This document shows, in pieces, positions 41,022-49,862 of a DNA stretch of 64,000 bases. Within the stretch, counting starts at the first letter, position 1. The number at the start of each line of letters is the position of its first letter. Origin of the DNA: Modestobacter sp. VKM Ac-2984. GTDB taxonomy: Bacteria > Actinomycetota > Actinomycetes > Mycobacteriales > Geodermatophilaceae. The position numbers were made by a program, and so were the translations under genes. The stretch is taken from positions 243,170 through 307,169 of the forward strand of contig NZ_JAPVBJ010000006.1 of NCBI RefSeq assembly GCF_026967985.1. Direction: 5' to 3'. The notes below the pieces were generated by a model. It did not search any database and was not told the origin of the DNA. It saw nothing but the letters and a program-made list of their open reading frames with translations.

Positions 41022-42515
41022 TCATGGGAGGACGGGTTGCTGCCCCGCGACCACTCGTTCGGGCCGGTCGGCGCGGGCGGTGTCCCGTGCGTCGACCCGG
41101 AGGGAGGCGATGACGCCGGCGGCCGCGAAGACGAAGGGGAACGACGGGGACGACACGAACACCGGCGCCACCGCGGACTCCACCAGCAGCAGGATCAGCC
41201 ACCCGACCCCGGTGATCCGGATCCAGCGGACCAGGACGTCCTCGCGGGCGGAGACCCGCCGGAGCAGGGCGACCAGCATGCAGGCGAGCCCGGCCGCGAA
41301 GAAGAAGGCGCCGAACCAGCCGGCCTCGCCGTAGATCGCCGGCCACTGGGAGTCGTTGAGGAACTGACCGGAGTCCGGCCCGGGACCCAGGCCGTAGCGG
41401 CCGGGGAAGCCCAGGGCGTAGTAGAGGGGGCTGTAGTCCTCCGCGGCCGACGAGCTGGCGTACCGGCCGAACCCCGCGCCGAGCGGGAAGTACTGCGCCG
41501 CCACGGTGATCCCACCCGCCGTGAGCAGGGACCGGGCGGAGTCCTGGGTCAGGTAGATCTCGATGTCGCCACCGATGAGCGCGGCCAGCGGAGGCACGGT
41601 GACGAGCGCCACCAGCGGACCGATGGCGAGGAGTGCGGCGACCCCGACCGGCCGGAGGAAGCGGGCGCCGACCGCGGCCAGCGTGGCCAGCAGCCCCACG
41701 ATCGACTTGACCTGGAAGGTCAGGAAGGCCAGGCCGCCGGAGACGAGCACCAGGACCGTGTTGGCGACGGACCGGCGGACCACCAGGCCGTAGACGAGCG
41801 CGCCGACGGCGAGCACCCCGCAGAACCGGCTGAAGGCGGCCGGGTGCTGGAAGGCGCCGTTGATCGCCGGGAACGGGCCGATGTAGCTGATCGGCGGGCG
41901 CCCGGTGGTGAACTCCGCCCAGGCCGCCGGGAACGCGAGGTTCAGCACTGCGCTGAAGCCCATCAGCACGATCGCGGTGATGCCGAGGCGGATCAGCAGG
42001 GCCAGGTCGTCCCGGGTCCAGTGCAGCTGCGCCAGCGCGAAGGCGAAGAGGATGCCCTTGACGGCGATGAAGGCCGCGGGGATGCCGAGCCCGGCGGGGA
42101 CGTCGGCCAGCGCGGCGCTGAGCAGCCCCGCGATGAGGTAGCCGACGAACCAGCCGGTCCCCGGCAGCCAGACCAGGCGCCCCTCGGTGACCAGGCGCCG
42201 GGTGGTGAGGGTGACGACGGCGAGGGCGATGACGCCCTCGTCGGCGTAGGTGCCCAGTTGCCCGAGCACGTTCTGGATGGGCGCCGACAGGATGATGACG
42301 ACCAGCGCCAGCAGCGCGAAGAGCTTCGGCCGGAAGGCGGCGATCGCCACGGCCGTGACGCCGCCGAGCAGGACGATCGGCAGGGCCAGCTCGACCCAGG
42401 CCAGGGCGCCCACCACGAAGGCCAGGACGGCGGCAGCGACCACCCAGGCGGGCCCGGGAGGCGAGCCCGGACCGGACCGGACGCGGGTCGCGCCGGTCGT
42501 CGGCGGCGCCGACAT
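41022..42515 (-). CDS. Wzy/O-antigen-ligase-like membrane protein
   Basis: Polytopic membrane protein of 497 residues with about 11-12 predicted helices and a large extracytoplasmic loop (around QYFPLGAGFGRYASSSAAEDYSPLYYALGFPGRYGLGPGPDSGQFLNDSQWP), the position used for catalysis in O-antigen polymerases and ligases. Probable role: polymerising lipid-linked repeats delivered by the Wzx-like protein. The ATG at 42513-42515 overlaps the stop of the Wzz-like gene (TGATG), as expected for a polymerase/length-regulator pair. Confidence 0.85.
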   Translation of the reverse strand: MSAPPTTGATRVRSGPGSPPGPAWVVAAAVLAFVVGALAWVELALPIVLLGGVTAVAIAAFRPKLFALLALVVIILSAPIQNVLGQLGTYADEGVIALAVVTLTTRRLVTEGRLVWLPGTGWFVGYLIAGLLSAALADVPAGLGIPAAFIAVKGILFAFALAQLHWTRDDLALLIRLGITAIVLMGFSAVLNLAFPAAWAEFTTGRPPISYIGPFPAINGAFQHPAAFSRFCGVLAVGALVYGLVVRRSVANTVLVLVSGGLAFLTFQVKSIVGLLATLAAVGARFLRPVGVAALLAIGPLVALVTVPPLAALIGGDIEIYLTQDSARSLLTAGGITVAAQYFPLGAGFGRYASSSAAEDYSPLYYALGFPGRYGLGPGPDSGQFLNDSQWPAIYGEAGWFGAFFFAAGLACMLVALLRRVSAREDVLVRWIRITGVGWLILLLVESAVAPVFVSSPSFPFVFAAAGVIASLRVDARDTARADRPERVVAGQQPVLP

Positions 42516-43231
42516 CAGCGTCCCCGGGTCCCCGTGGCGAGCGCCTGCCGGACCACGATCACCAGGAAGGCCACGAGGAGGCCGACCGCGAGACCGATGA
42601 GCAGGTTGAGCAGGAGCAGCGGTGACGCCAGCTCGTCGGGGATCTCCGGCGCCTCCACCACGGTCCCGGTCACGTTGATCGGGTTGGCGACGGTGTCCTC
42701 GCCCTCGATCTGGGTGATCAGGCTGGCGGCGATCGCGTTGGCGAGCTCGGCCGCGTTCGTCGGCGTGCCGGCCTCGACGGTGATGTTGATGATCGACGTC
42801 CGGGGGATGACCTCGGCGGTGACGTTGTCCACGAGGTCGGTGGAGGCGACGTCCGCGTCGATGGCGTCGATGGCGGGGTCGAGCACGGCCGGGGTCTGGG
42901 CCAGGGCCGCGTAGGTCTCCACCCGGTCGGCGACGAGCGCCGATGCCTGGGACAGGTTCTCGGCGGCAGCCCCGGCAGCGCCGGCGACGGCGGCGCCGTC
43001 CACGCCGACCGGGACGGAGACGACCGGGTCGACCAGGATCTTCGTCTCGGTCTCGTACCGATCCGGGAGGAAGACGGTGACGAGCCAGCCGGCCAGGAGC
43101 CCGGCGACGACGGCGGCCACGATGACCAACCAGCTCCGGCGGATCACCCGCAGCACGTCGCGCAGCTGCATGGAGTCCGGGGCCTCGTGCCGATAGCGGG
43201 GGAGCGGAGGCGCCGCGGTGTCGATGGTCAT
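42515..43231 (-). CDS. Wzz-like chain-length determinant without kinase domain
   Basis: Protein of 238 residues with two membrane helices (about 35-57, LVIVAAVVAGLLAGWLVTVFL, and 203-228, LLLLNLLIGLAVGLLVAFLVIVV) enclosing an extracytoplasmic domain, the Wzz/CapA topology. The N-terminal part has MQLRDVLRVIRRSWLVI and DRYETETKILVDP. There is no Walker motif or tyrosine-rich tail, so phosphorylation would need a separate partner, which is not in the window. ATG 43231 with AGAGGA upstream. Regulates polymer length together with the adjacent Wzy-like protein. Confidence 0.88.
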   Translation of the reverse strand: MTIDTAAPPLPRYRHEAPDSMQLRDVLRVIRRSWLVIVAAVVAGLLAGWLVTVFLPDRYETETKILVDPVVSVPVGVDGAAVAGAAGAAAENLSQASALVADRVETYAALAQTPAVLDPAIDAIDADVASTDLVDNVTAEVIPRTSIINITVEAGTPTNAAELANAIAASLITQIEGEDTVANPINVTGTVVEAPEIPDELASPLLLLNLLIGLAVGLLVAFLVIVVRQALATGTRGR

Positions 43232-43281
43232 GTCAGTGGTCCTCTCGGGTGGTGCCGATGTGCGGGAGTCAGGCGCGCCGA

Positions 43282-44199
43282 TCACAGCTGCTCCTCGAGG
43301 AAGGTCAGGACCGCGCGCCGCACGTCGCTGTTGAGCAGCGTGATCCCGTGGTCGGGTTCGTCGACGATCAGCAGCTCCGCCGGGACGCCGGCGTCCGCCA
43401 GTGCTGCCGCCAGTGCTTCGGCCTGTTCTTCCGGCACCAGTTCGTCGGTGCCGTTGACCAGCAGCATCGGGGGGTCGGACGGGTCCACCCCGGTGATGGG
43501 GGAGGCCGGCACCGACTGCGGGCAGTCGGTCACCGAGGTGCAGCCGAGGTAGTTCAGCACCAGGTCGGCGGCGTCCTCGCTGGGCTGACCCAGTTCGAGG
43601 CCCTCGGGGGACAGCACGGAGACGCCGCTCAGGGACGCCACCGCGCCCAGCCGTTCACCGGTGTCCAGCGGGCCCTCGCCACGCGTGGCCAGGCTCTGCG
43701 CGATGATCGCGCCGGCCGAGCTGCCGATGGCGCCGATCCGCGCCGGGTCGATCCCGAACTGCTCCACCTGGGCGGGCTCGCGCAGCCACTGCACCGCGTT
43801 GGCGAGGTCGTCGACCTGGGCGGGATAGGTGAACTCCGGGGCGAGCCGGTAGTCGATCGAGAAGGCGGCTGCGCCCTGCTCGGCGGTCAGCTCGCACAGG
43901 GTGCGCAGCCCGGTGCTGTCGCGCGCGCCTTCGGTGAAGCCGCCGCCGTGCACGATCAGCACGGCCGGGAGCGGTCCCTCGGCGTCGGTGGGGAGGCAGG
44001 CATCGAGCTTCAGCTCGGACTGGTCGTCGGACCAGTAGGTGAGCCCCTCCTCCACCGCGACGTTGTCCGGACCGGGATCGAGCCGGGCCGTCGGCTCGGA
44101 CGAGGAGGAGCAGGCGGTCAGCGTGACGAGCAGTGCGGTCAGCCCCATGGCTGCACGGGGGACGCCGGAGCGCGACGTGGCGGGACTGGTCACATGCAT
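43282..44199 (-). CDS. Secreted lipoprotein, alpha/beta-hydrolase (esterase)
   Basis: Protein of 305 residues with a lipoprotein signal (MGLTALLVTLTAC, lipobox Cys about residue 30). The mature part is a carboxylesterase-like fold: oxyanion loop VLIVHGGGFTEGARD, FSIDYRLAPEFTYPAQVDDLANAVQWL, nucleophile elbow GAIGSSAGAIIAQSLA, catalytic Asp in VNGTDELVPE and His in DEPDHGITLL. Likely deacylates a small ester or the acetylated polysaccharide outside the membrane. It lies 50 bp upstream of the Wzz-like gene on the same strand, so it may be the first gene of that operon. Confidence 0.88.
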   Translation of the reverse strand: MHVTSPATSRSGVPRAAMGLTALLVTLTACSSSSEPTARLDPGPDNVAVEEGLTYWSDDQSELKLDACLPTDAEGPLPAVLIVHGGGFTEGARDSTGLRTLCELTAEQGAAAFSIDYRLAPEFTYPAQVDDLANAVQWLREPAQVEQFGIDPARIGAIGSSAGAIIAQSLATRGEGPLDTGERLGAVASLSGVSVLSPEGLELGQPSEDAADLVLNYLGCTSVTDCPQSVPASPITGVDPSDPPMLLVNGTDELVPEEQAEALAAALADAGVPAELLIVDEPDHGITLLNSDVRRAVLTFLEEQL

Positions 44200-44847
44200 C
44201 GGGGTTCTCGAATCCGTTGGGCGGCGACGGACGAGGGCCCCAGTGCTCGGGCACGGGCGGGGCCGGGTCTCGTCGAGGCCATCGGCTCATCAGTGCAGCG
44301 CGGCTGCGCTCCGTCATCGTGCCGTCGCCGGGGATCCGGCGGATGGCAACCCCGTGAACTTAGCGCCCGGGGCAGGGTGGTGACCGTGATCGCTGTCACG
44401 ACCTCCCGCCGGCTGAGGGCGGGGGAGAGGGGAGCGCCGGGCTGATCAGGGAACCCGAGTGACGGGACTCACCAGGCGGCGGGAAGTGATCGCTCACAGC
44501 AACTGGTGCGCGTCCTCACTGGTCGAGTCACGTGTCATGGCGAGTCGTGAGTTTAGTCGGCGCGCGTGCGCGATGCGGTACCGCTGTCACCGGTTCGGGT
44601 GTCGCCCGCCGGCGTCCTCGTCGTGGTGGTGCAGGACCCGGACGTGCTGGTCCGGGACGACTCTCGGCGGCGGGATCGATGGGAGCCGGCAACTCGCTGC
44701 CGGCCGGTGCGGTTCGCCCGAGGAACTGCCGATGTAGCTGTCGAGGCCGTCGATCCACACGTGCGTCAGGTCCGTCCGGGCAGTGCGGTGCGTGGTGACC
44801 TAGCGTCACTCTCGTATCACCGGACTCAGTGGTTTCACAAGGCTGTT
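44200..44847. other. Long intergenic region with promoter elements
   Basis: About 650 bp between the esterase lipoprotein (minus) and the beta-helix protein (plus). No gene is supported. It contains the esterase promoter and, at its right end, the upstream half of the conserved promoter described next. A further GTGA-N4-TCAC inverted repeat lies at 44486-44497. The block ATCACCGGAC near 44817-44826 recurs before the second beta-helix gene. Confidence 0.5.
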
Positions 44848-44864
44848 GCGTGACGTAATCACGC
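44848..44864. promoter_or_regulatory. Operator-like palindrome GCGTGA-N5-TCACGC, copy 1
   Basis: Perfect 6-bp inverted repeat with spacer CGTAA, overlapping the place of a -35 element. Copy 2 at 46452-46468 has the same core and spacer, but the outer bases differ in a compensated way (GTGTGA-N5-TCACAC), as expected if a dimeric regulator binds. Confidence 0.75.
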
Positions 44865-44867
44865 TGC

Positions 44868-44873
44868 TACGTT
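44868..44873 (+). promoter_or_regulatory. Predicted -10 box (TACGTT) of a leaderless transcript
   Basis: A TAnnnT -10 hexamer ends 7 nt before the GTG start at 44881, so the transcription start should fall on or next to the start codon. There is no Shine-Dalgarno sequence. The paralogous gene has TACCTT at the same distance. Confidence 0.65.
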
Positions 44874-44880
44874 CCGCTGC

Positions 44881-46185
44881 GTGCCTCGCTCCCGTTTCGT
44901 CTCCACACGAAAGTCCGCCTCGGCCACGTGCCGCGCGATCATGGGTGGCGGCCGCAGCCGCTGGCTCGCGCTCGCCCTCGCCGCCGGCTGCCTCGTGCCG
45001 GTGACGACCACCGTCACCGACGCCGCCGAACCAGTGCCCGCCGCTGACACCGCCGCACCGGCCCCGGCCCCTGCGCCGGTCCAGCCCGCCGAGGCGCCCG
45101 CCACGGCTGAGGCCACCACCGACAGCACGGCCACGCAGCCGGCCGGCAGCGCACGGGCCAGCGCCTCGGCAGCCGCCCGGGCCGACCGCCTGGCGGCCGA
45201 GGCATCCACCCCTGCTCCCGCCCCTGCCCCCGCCCCGGCACCTGCTCCGGCCCCCAAGCCCGCTCCGGCCGCCGCACCTGCTCCGGCGCCCGCACAGGTC
45301 GAGCAGGTCGCCGCATCGGCTTCCGCGCCTGCGGCCAGCGGCGCCGCGCTCAGCTGGGCGCCGCCCGCCGGCTACACCAACTTCCCCGTCACCAACGTGA
45401 CGGCGACCGACTCGCTGACGACGGTGAGCGGTCGCGGCGGTGACGTGCTGATCAAGCTGCCCACCGACCGTGCGGTCGGCCCGATCACGATCGCGGACTG
45501 CCGCAACGCAGTCCTCATCGGCGGCAGCATCAAGGCGCTCCCCTCCTCCAAGGTCAACGGCCACGACCAGCGGGCCATCTACGTGCGCAACTGCACCGGC
45601 ACCGTGCACATCGAGGGTGTGCACATCAACGGCGCCGTGAACGGTGCGCAGACCGATGGCATCGCCGCCAACGCGCCCAAGGCGATCCTGCAGATCCAGA
45701 ACGTGCGGGTCGACGGCCTGCGCGGCATGAGCACCGGGAACCACGCCGACGTCTTCCAGCCCTGGGGCGGGCTGCGGGAGTACCGCATCGACCGGCTCAC
45801 CGGCTCGTCGAACTTCCAGGGCCTGCACATCTTCGAGAACACCGGGCCGATCGGCGCCGGCACGATCCGGAACACCAACATCTTCGGGCACAACGACGCC
45901 CCGGTGGACAAGGGTGGCTATTACATCTGGACCGACTGCAACGACGACTACCCGGTGGCCCTGGACGGCGTCTACGTCGCACCCCGGCCCGGTCGTCCCT
46001 TCGGTCAGAGCGTCTGGCCCTCGGTGACCCACAAGCAGTGCGCGGCGACCGTCGCCAACGGTGTCGCGACCTGGCCGAAGGACAGCTCGATCACCGGCAG
46101 CGTGCGGGAGGGTCGCCCGTCCTCGGGTGACTTCGTCCCGGCCGGCTCGGTCGGCCAGAACTACAACTCGCCCGGCTACCGCTGA
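44881..46185 (+). CDS. Secreted beta-helix-like protein with Pro/Ala stalk, paralogue 1
   Basis: Protein of 434 residues. A basic N-terminus and hydrophobic segment (SRWLALALAAGCLVPVTTTVTDAA) form a signal peptide. About 110 residues of Ala/Pro repeats (APAPAPAP...) follow as a stalk, then a domain of about 290 residues with repeated short strands typical of right-handed beta-helices (VLIKLPTDRAVGPITIADCRNAVLIGGSIKAL, IYVRNCTGTVHIEGVHING, AILQIQNVRVDGLRG, YRIDRLTGSSNFQGLHIFENTG). It ends with FGQSVWPSVTHKQC and a conserved tail. No catalytic residues of pectate lyases can be assigned. Possibly a wall- or EPS-associated glycan-binding or lyase protein. GTG start without ribosome-binding site. 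Confidence 0.8.
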   Translation: MPRSRFVSTRKSASATCRAIMGGGRSRWLALALAAGCLVPVTTTVTDAAEPVPAADTAAPAPAPAPVQPAEAPATAEATTDSTATQPAGSARASASAAARADRLAAEASTPAPAPAPAPAPAPAPKPAPAAAPAPAPAQVEQVAASASAPAASGAALSWAPPAGYTNFPVTNVTATDSLTTVSGRGGDVLIKLPTDRAVGPITIADCRNAVLIGGSIKALPSSKVNGHDQRAIYVRNCTGTVHIEGVHINGAVNGAQTDGIAANAPKAILQIQNVRVDGLRGMSTGNHADVFQPWGGLREYRIDRLTGSSNFQGLHIFENTGPIGAGTIRNTNIFGHNDAPVDKGGYYIWTDCNDDYPVALDGVYVAPRPGRPFGQSVWPSVTHKQCAATVANGVATWPKDSSITGSVREGRPSSGDFVPAGSVGQNYNSPGYR

Positions 46186-46247
46186 CCTCTGGTCAGACCC
46201 CGCCCGTCGCGCTCAGCGACCGATCTCGTGCCGGCTACAGGCGGCAC

Positions 46248-46287
46248 CGAGTGCCTCGTCCCCGGGACCCCGGGGGCGAGGCACTCG
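46248..46287. terminator. Long hairpin after beta-helix gene 1
   Basis: CGAGTGCCTCG (46248-46258) pairs with CGAGGCACTCG (46277-46287), and the inner CCCCGGG/CCCGGGG arms extend it. It separates the two paralogous genes, supporting independent transcription of the second. Confidence 0.8.
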
Positions 46288-46451
46288 TCGTTGGGTGCAC
46301 GGCCCGCCGGTCGTGCGCCCCAGATGAACTCCTGGTGAACGCTGTCGAGGCAGTCGACCCAACGCGTGCGGTAGGCCCATTCGTTCGGTGGGTGCACGGT
46401 CACTTGGAGTGGCGTCATATCACCGGACCGTGCGGTTCCACAAGTAGTGCG

Positions 46452-46468
46452 GTGTGACGTAATCACAC
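46452..46468. promoter_or_regulatory. Operator-like palindrome GTGTGA-N5-TCACAC, copy 2
   Basis: Same CGTAA spacer and GTGA/TCAC core as copy 1, with both arms changed together at the second position (C/G to T/A). It overlaps the predicted -35 region of beta-helix gene 2. Confidence 0.75.
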
Positions 46469-46471
46469 TGC

Positions 46472-46477
46472 TACCTT
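46472..46477 (+). promoter_or_regulatory. Predicted -10 box (TACCTT) of a leaderless transcript
   Basis: Ends 7 nt before the GTG at 46485, the same geometry as the first copy; no ribosome-binding site. Confidence 0.65.
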
Positions 46478-46484
46478 GCCCCGC

Positions 46485-47546
46485 GTGCCTCGCTCCCGTT
46501 TCGTCTCCTCACAAAAGCCCGCCTCGGCCACGCGCCGCGCGATCACGGGTGGTGGCCGCAGCCGCTGGGTGGCGCTCGCCATCGCCGTCGGCTGCCTCGT
46601 GCCGGTGACGACGACCGTCACCGATGCCGCCGCGCCCCAGGCGTCCGCGCCTGGTGTGGCCCTCGCATCGCCGCAGCTCGAGCTGGCCGCCGCGACCAGC
46701 CGCCCCAAGCTCAGCTGGGCGCCGCCCGCCGGGTACGCCAACTACCCCGTCAAGAAGGTGACGGCGACGACGTCGATGACCACGGTCAGCGGTCGCGGCG
46801 GCGACGTGCTGATCAAGCTGCCCACCGACCGGGCGGTCGGCCCGATCATGATCGCGGACTGTCGCAACGCCGTCATCATCGGCGGCAGCATCCGGGCGCT
46901 GCCCTCGGCGAAGGTGAACGGCCACGACCAGCGGGCCATCTACGTGCGCAACTGCACCGGCACCGTGCACATCGAAGGCGTCAACATCGACGGCGCCGTG
47001 AGCGGCGCGCAGACCGACGGTATCGCCGCCAATGCGCCGAAGGCGATCCTGCAGATCCAGAACGTGCGGGTCAACGGCCTGCGCGGCGGCGCCCGCGGGA
47101 ACCACTCCGACGTGTTCCAGCCCTGGGGTGGGTTGCGGGAGTACCGCATCGACCGGCTGACCGGCTCGTCGAACTTCCAGGGCCTGCACGTCTTCGAGAA
47201 CACCGGCCCGATCGGCCGCGGCACGATCCGGAACACCAACATCGTCGGTACCAACGACGGCACGGTGGACAAGGGCGGCTATTACATCTGGACCGACTGC
47301 AACGACGACTACCCGCTGGCCCTGGACGGCGTCTACGTCTCTCCCCGACCCGGCCGGCCCTTCGGGCAAAGCGTGTGGCCGTCGGTGACCCACAAGCAGT
47401 GCGCGGCGAAGGTCGCCAACGGTGTCGCCACCTGGCCGAAGGACAGCTCGATCTCCGGCAGCGTGCGACAGGGGCGCCCGTCCTCGGGCGACTTCGTCCC
47501 GGCCGGCTCGGTGGGGCAGCGTTACACCTCGCCCGGCTACCGCTGA
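46485..47546 (+). CDS. Secreted beta-helix-like protein, paralogue 2
   Basis: Protein of 353 residues. Apart from lacking the long Ala/Pro stalk it is nearly identical in its catalytic or binding domain to the product of 44881-46185 (shared VLIKLPTDRAVGP, DQRAIYVRNCTGTVHIEGV, QTDGIAANAPKAILQIQNV, GGYYIWTDCNDDYP). The signal peptide (SRWVALAIAVGCLVPVTTTVTDAA) is followed by only about 30 residues before the domain. Gene, promoter and operator were evidently duplicated together. The GTG at 46485 aligns with the first copy; an in-frame TTG three codons earlier lies in the -10 region and is not used in this model. Confidence 0.82.
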   Translation: MPRSRFVSSQKPASATRRAITGGGRSRWVALAIAVGCLVPVTTTVTDAAAPQASAPGVALASPQLELAAATSRPKLSWAPPAGYANYPVKKVTATTSMTTVSGRGGDVLIKLPTDRAVGPIMIADCRNAVIIGGSIRALPSAKVNGHDQRAIYVRNCTGTVHIEGVNIDGAVSGAQTDGIAANAPKAILQIQNVRVNGLRGGARGNHSDVFQPWGGLREYRIDRLTGSSNFQGLHVFENTGPIGRGTIRNTNIVGTNDGTVDKGGYYIWTDCNDDYPLALDGVYVSPRPGRPFGQSVWPSVTHKQCAAKVANGVATWPKDSSISGSVRQGRPSSGDFVPAGSVGQRYTSPGYR

Positions 47547-47973
47547 GGACCCGCAGCAAGTGCGTTGGGACAGGGGGATTCCGACTTCGGTGCGGCGTCC
47601 CAGGGGGACGTCGGGTAGGGCCCCGTCGCTCTGCCCGTTGGTCATCCAGAGGAGCTGTTGATGAATTTAGCCGCAGCGAAACGTCGTCCCGAAGAACCCG
47701 CGGATTCTGCTCAGCTCTACTGGAAGCCGTAACGCGGCGCTGACCCGGTAGCCGAGCACACGCAAGCCATGTGGCTCAAGCAGCTCATCACAAATGACGG
47801 GGGCACGGCCCGGGACGCGGTGACACGTCGGCCGAAGTGCGGGGCGCGGCCCGGACGGCCCACGACCCTGCTGATTTCCGTCCTCCGCCACCGCTGCGCC
47901 GACTGCGGGCGCGTGTGGGGCAGATATGCGCCAGGGCAGGCACCCACCCGGGGACATGTAGTCCCTTCTGGTC
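47547..47973. other. Gap with possible degraded transposase sequence
   Basis: No intact gene. A short frame (47769-48023) reads CRHRCADCGRVWGRY-like text (LLISVLRHRCADCGRVW) that vaguely recalls the N-terminal Cys-rich part of ISL3-family transposases. It is too short and isolated to assign with confidence. Confidence 0.3.
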
Positions 47974-48183
47974 GTGAATGCAGGTCGAATTGCTGGACCG
48001 GAAGCATTGGGACACCCGAATGAGCTGGCGAACGGGATGTTCGAGTACCTCGAGGTCTGGCATAACCGACGACGCCGACACAGCGCCCTGAGATGGCTCA
48101 CGCCGATAGAGATCGAAACAAAGAGACCTGACTCCACAGATCCCGGGTCACCCCAGCACCTCCACCAGACCCGAGGCGGTTAA
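47974..48183 (+). pseudogene. 3' remnant of an IS3-family transposase
   Basis: The last 45-60 residues match the end of IS3-type OrfB integrases (NGMFEYLEVWHNRRRRHSALRWLTPIE). The rest of orfB, including the DDE core, is missing. The stretch CTCCACCAGACCCGAGGCGG at the end looks like the right terminal part of such an element. It marks an old insertion and a junction between the core and accessory polysaccharide regions. Confidence 0.8.
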
Positions 48184-49331
48184 TCCTGGCTGGGCTGCTC
48201 CGCGCCCTCGCAGCTGGCGCGAGCACCGGACGGTGTCGGTTCCCCGGGGTGTCCGTCGCTTCGTGTGCGCTCGTCTTCGGCCTCAACGAACCCGCGTCGC
48301 TGCACAAGGTCGCTTGTGGGCGACTCATGATGGGGGCCACTCTTACGCAGCCAGTGATCGCTGTAGCTATCGCCGATCTCTTTCTTCTCGGCGCTGAGCA
48401 GGTGGGCACCGAAGCCCGGATGCCGGGCACAGCCGCCGCCGTGCTGTTCTCGCACGCGTGAGCGACCGTGGCAGGGCTGTTCCTCTCGGGGTTGAGCACG
48501 GTTCTCGGTGGAGCAGACGATTTCACCGGAACTTTGGGCGGACGCCACTCTTCCTTGTGGATCGCGCACGTTGGTGAGAGCGGACCCAGCACATTCGGCC
48601 TCCACGCGTGCCTCGTTTCGGGCTCGACGAGCGGCCAGGAAGGCATGCGTGAACAAGGCCAGTGCAAAACAGGTCTCCGGCCATTCGGCGAATCGCCAGT
48701 ACACCTCGTTCTGATCGTCTTGGTAGAGCTCCCGAGTGAGTCGGAAGGCGAACAGCACCGCGAAGGTGGAGAAGAGTTCGGGCGTCGGGAGGGCCAGATG
48801 CGTGAAACGTCCACGGGGATGGCGTCGCGTCAGCCAGGAGCTAGCGCAGAGGCTCGCACCGAGCAGACCGATCACCAATTGGGCCCAGATGAAGGCCTGC
48901 TCTACTGGCACCCCACTGGCGATGTTGTGGAGATTCAGCTCATTCTGCCTGTTCGCGGACTCAAGCGAGGCGGGTGTCGTAATGTGGAGGACCCGTTGCC
49001 CCCACGAGATTTCCTCGCCGGCAACAAAGACAAGAGCTAGCCCGTAGGTCAGGAACAGTGCACTGGCCAGCTTGTCTGAGGATCTGTAGCGCCGTGCGGC
49101 GAGGAGGCCGTAGCCGGCTGCTGCGGCGAAGAGGAAGAACTGTAGCCACTCGAGGACCCGATCCTCCTTCACGAAGGCGTAGTACAGCGGCCGGTAGAGC
49201 GCGGCAGCCGTCAGCAGAACCGCAGCTCCGACCCACGGGCCGGAGAGCAACGCCCCAGCCCAGCGGCCCCCCAGTCCAACATCGTGCTCTCCGGGCCTCA
49301 AAGCCGGTTCAGTGAACCTGTCAGCCTCCAT
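48180..49331 (-). CDS. Seven-helix membrane protein of unknown function, 3' end altered by IS remnant
   Basis: Membrane protein with about seven predicted helices in the first 235 residues. It carries the conserved-looking stretch VFVAGEEISWGQRVLHITTPASLESANRQNELNLHNIASG and later LPTPELFSTFAVLFAFRLTRELYQDD. I recognise the GEEISWGQR...NLHN pattern from uncharacterised membrane proteins but not a function. ATG 49329-49331 with GAGGT seven bases upstream. The final 145 residues are low in hydrophobicity and rich in charged residues and Cys, and the TAA stop lies exactly at the edge of the IS3 remnant. The native 3' end was therefore probably lost and the frame now runs through foreign sequence. 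Confidence 0.7.
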   Translation of the reverse strand: MEADRFTEPALRPGEHDVGLGGRWAGALLSGPWVGAAVLLTAAALYRPLYYAFVKEDRVLEWLQFFLFAAAAGYGLLAARRYRSSDKLASALFLTYGLALVFVAGEEISWGQRVLHITTPASLESANRQNELNLHNIASGVPVEQAFIWAQLVIGLLGASLCASSWLTRRHPRGRFTHLALPTPELFSTFAVLFAFRLTRELYQDDQNEVYWRFAEWPETCFALALFTHAFLAARRARNEARVEAECAGSALTNVRDPQGRVASAQSSGEIVCSTENRAQPREEQPCHGRSRVREQHGGGCARHPGFGAHLLSAEKKEIGDSYSDHWLRKSGPHHESPTSDLVQRRGFVEAEDERTRSDGHPGEPTPSGARASCEGAEQPSQD

Positions 49332-49862
49332 GTCTGTACCTCGACACCTGGACCCCGCGACTGCACCGCGTGACAGTGAAGGCGCACTGGGTGGCCGCGT
49401 CGGGCGGCGCATGGAAAGAGTGCGCGAACGTGGCCAAATATAAGTTGACCAAGGGTTCACCTCACTGACGACTGAAGGTGGCTATTCATACAAGATGAGG
49501 CTTGCTGAGCGCCACCGGATGCTCTTGCCGGCAGCCGCGCGGCACCGCTGCACCCAGTACCGCCCTCTCCTCTTTTCCACTGGGCGTTCGGTGGGGCGGT
49601 GAGAGGGCTGCGAGACACTCGCGGCGGCCCGGGGGCCGGACCGCAGCGCCCGCACCGGGTCTCGGGGGAAGCTGCAGCAGTCCCCTATGCGCAGGTGTTC
49701 GCCTGGCAGGCGACGGCCCACAGCAGCGATGCGCCCGGCGTGAGGAAGCACCCTCGGTCGGGGGTGTGCCGGCGGTCCGGCGTCATGGCAGGGTCGGGGC
49801 GTGACCTCGAGTGCTCGTGATCTGAGGGCCAACGCCGTCGTCGGTCAAGTCATGCCCGGCGC
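49332..49862. other. Intergenic region without supported gene
   Basis: About 530 bp between divergent genes. Base composition is mixed, with a less GC-rich part near 49440-49500 that probably holds the promoters. No hairpin, repeat or small gene is convincing. Confidence 0.4.

Noticed and set aside
47769..48023. ISL3 transposase fragment
   Set aside because: Only a weak Cys-rich resemblance over about 20 residues; listed as a gap rather than a gene.
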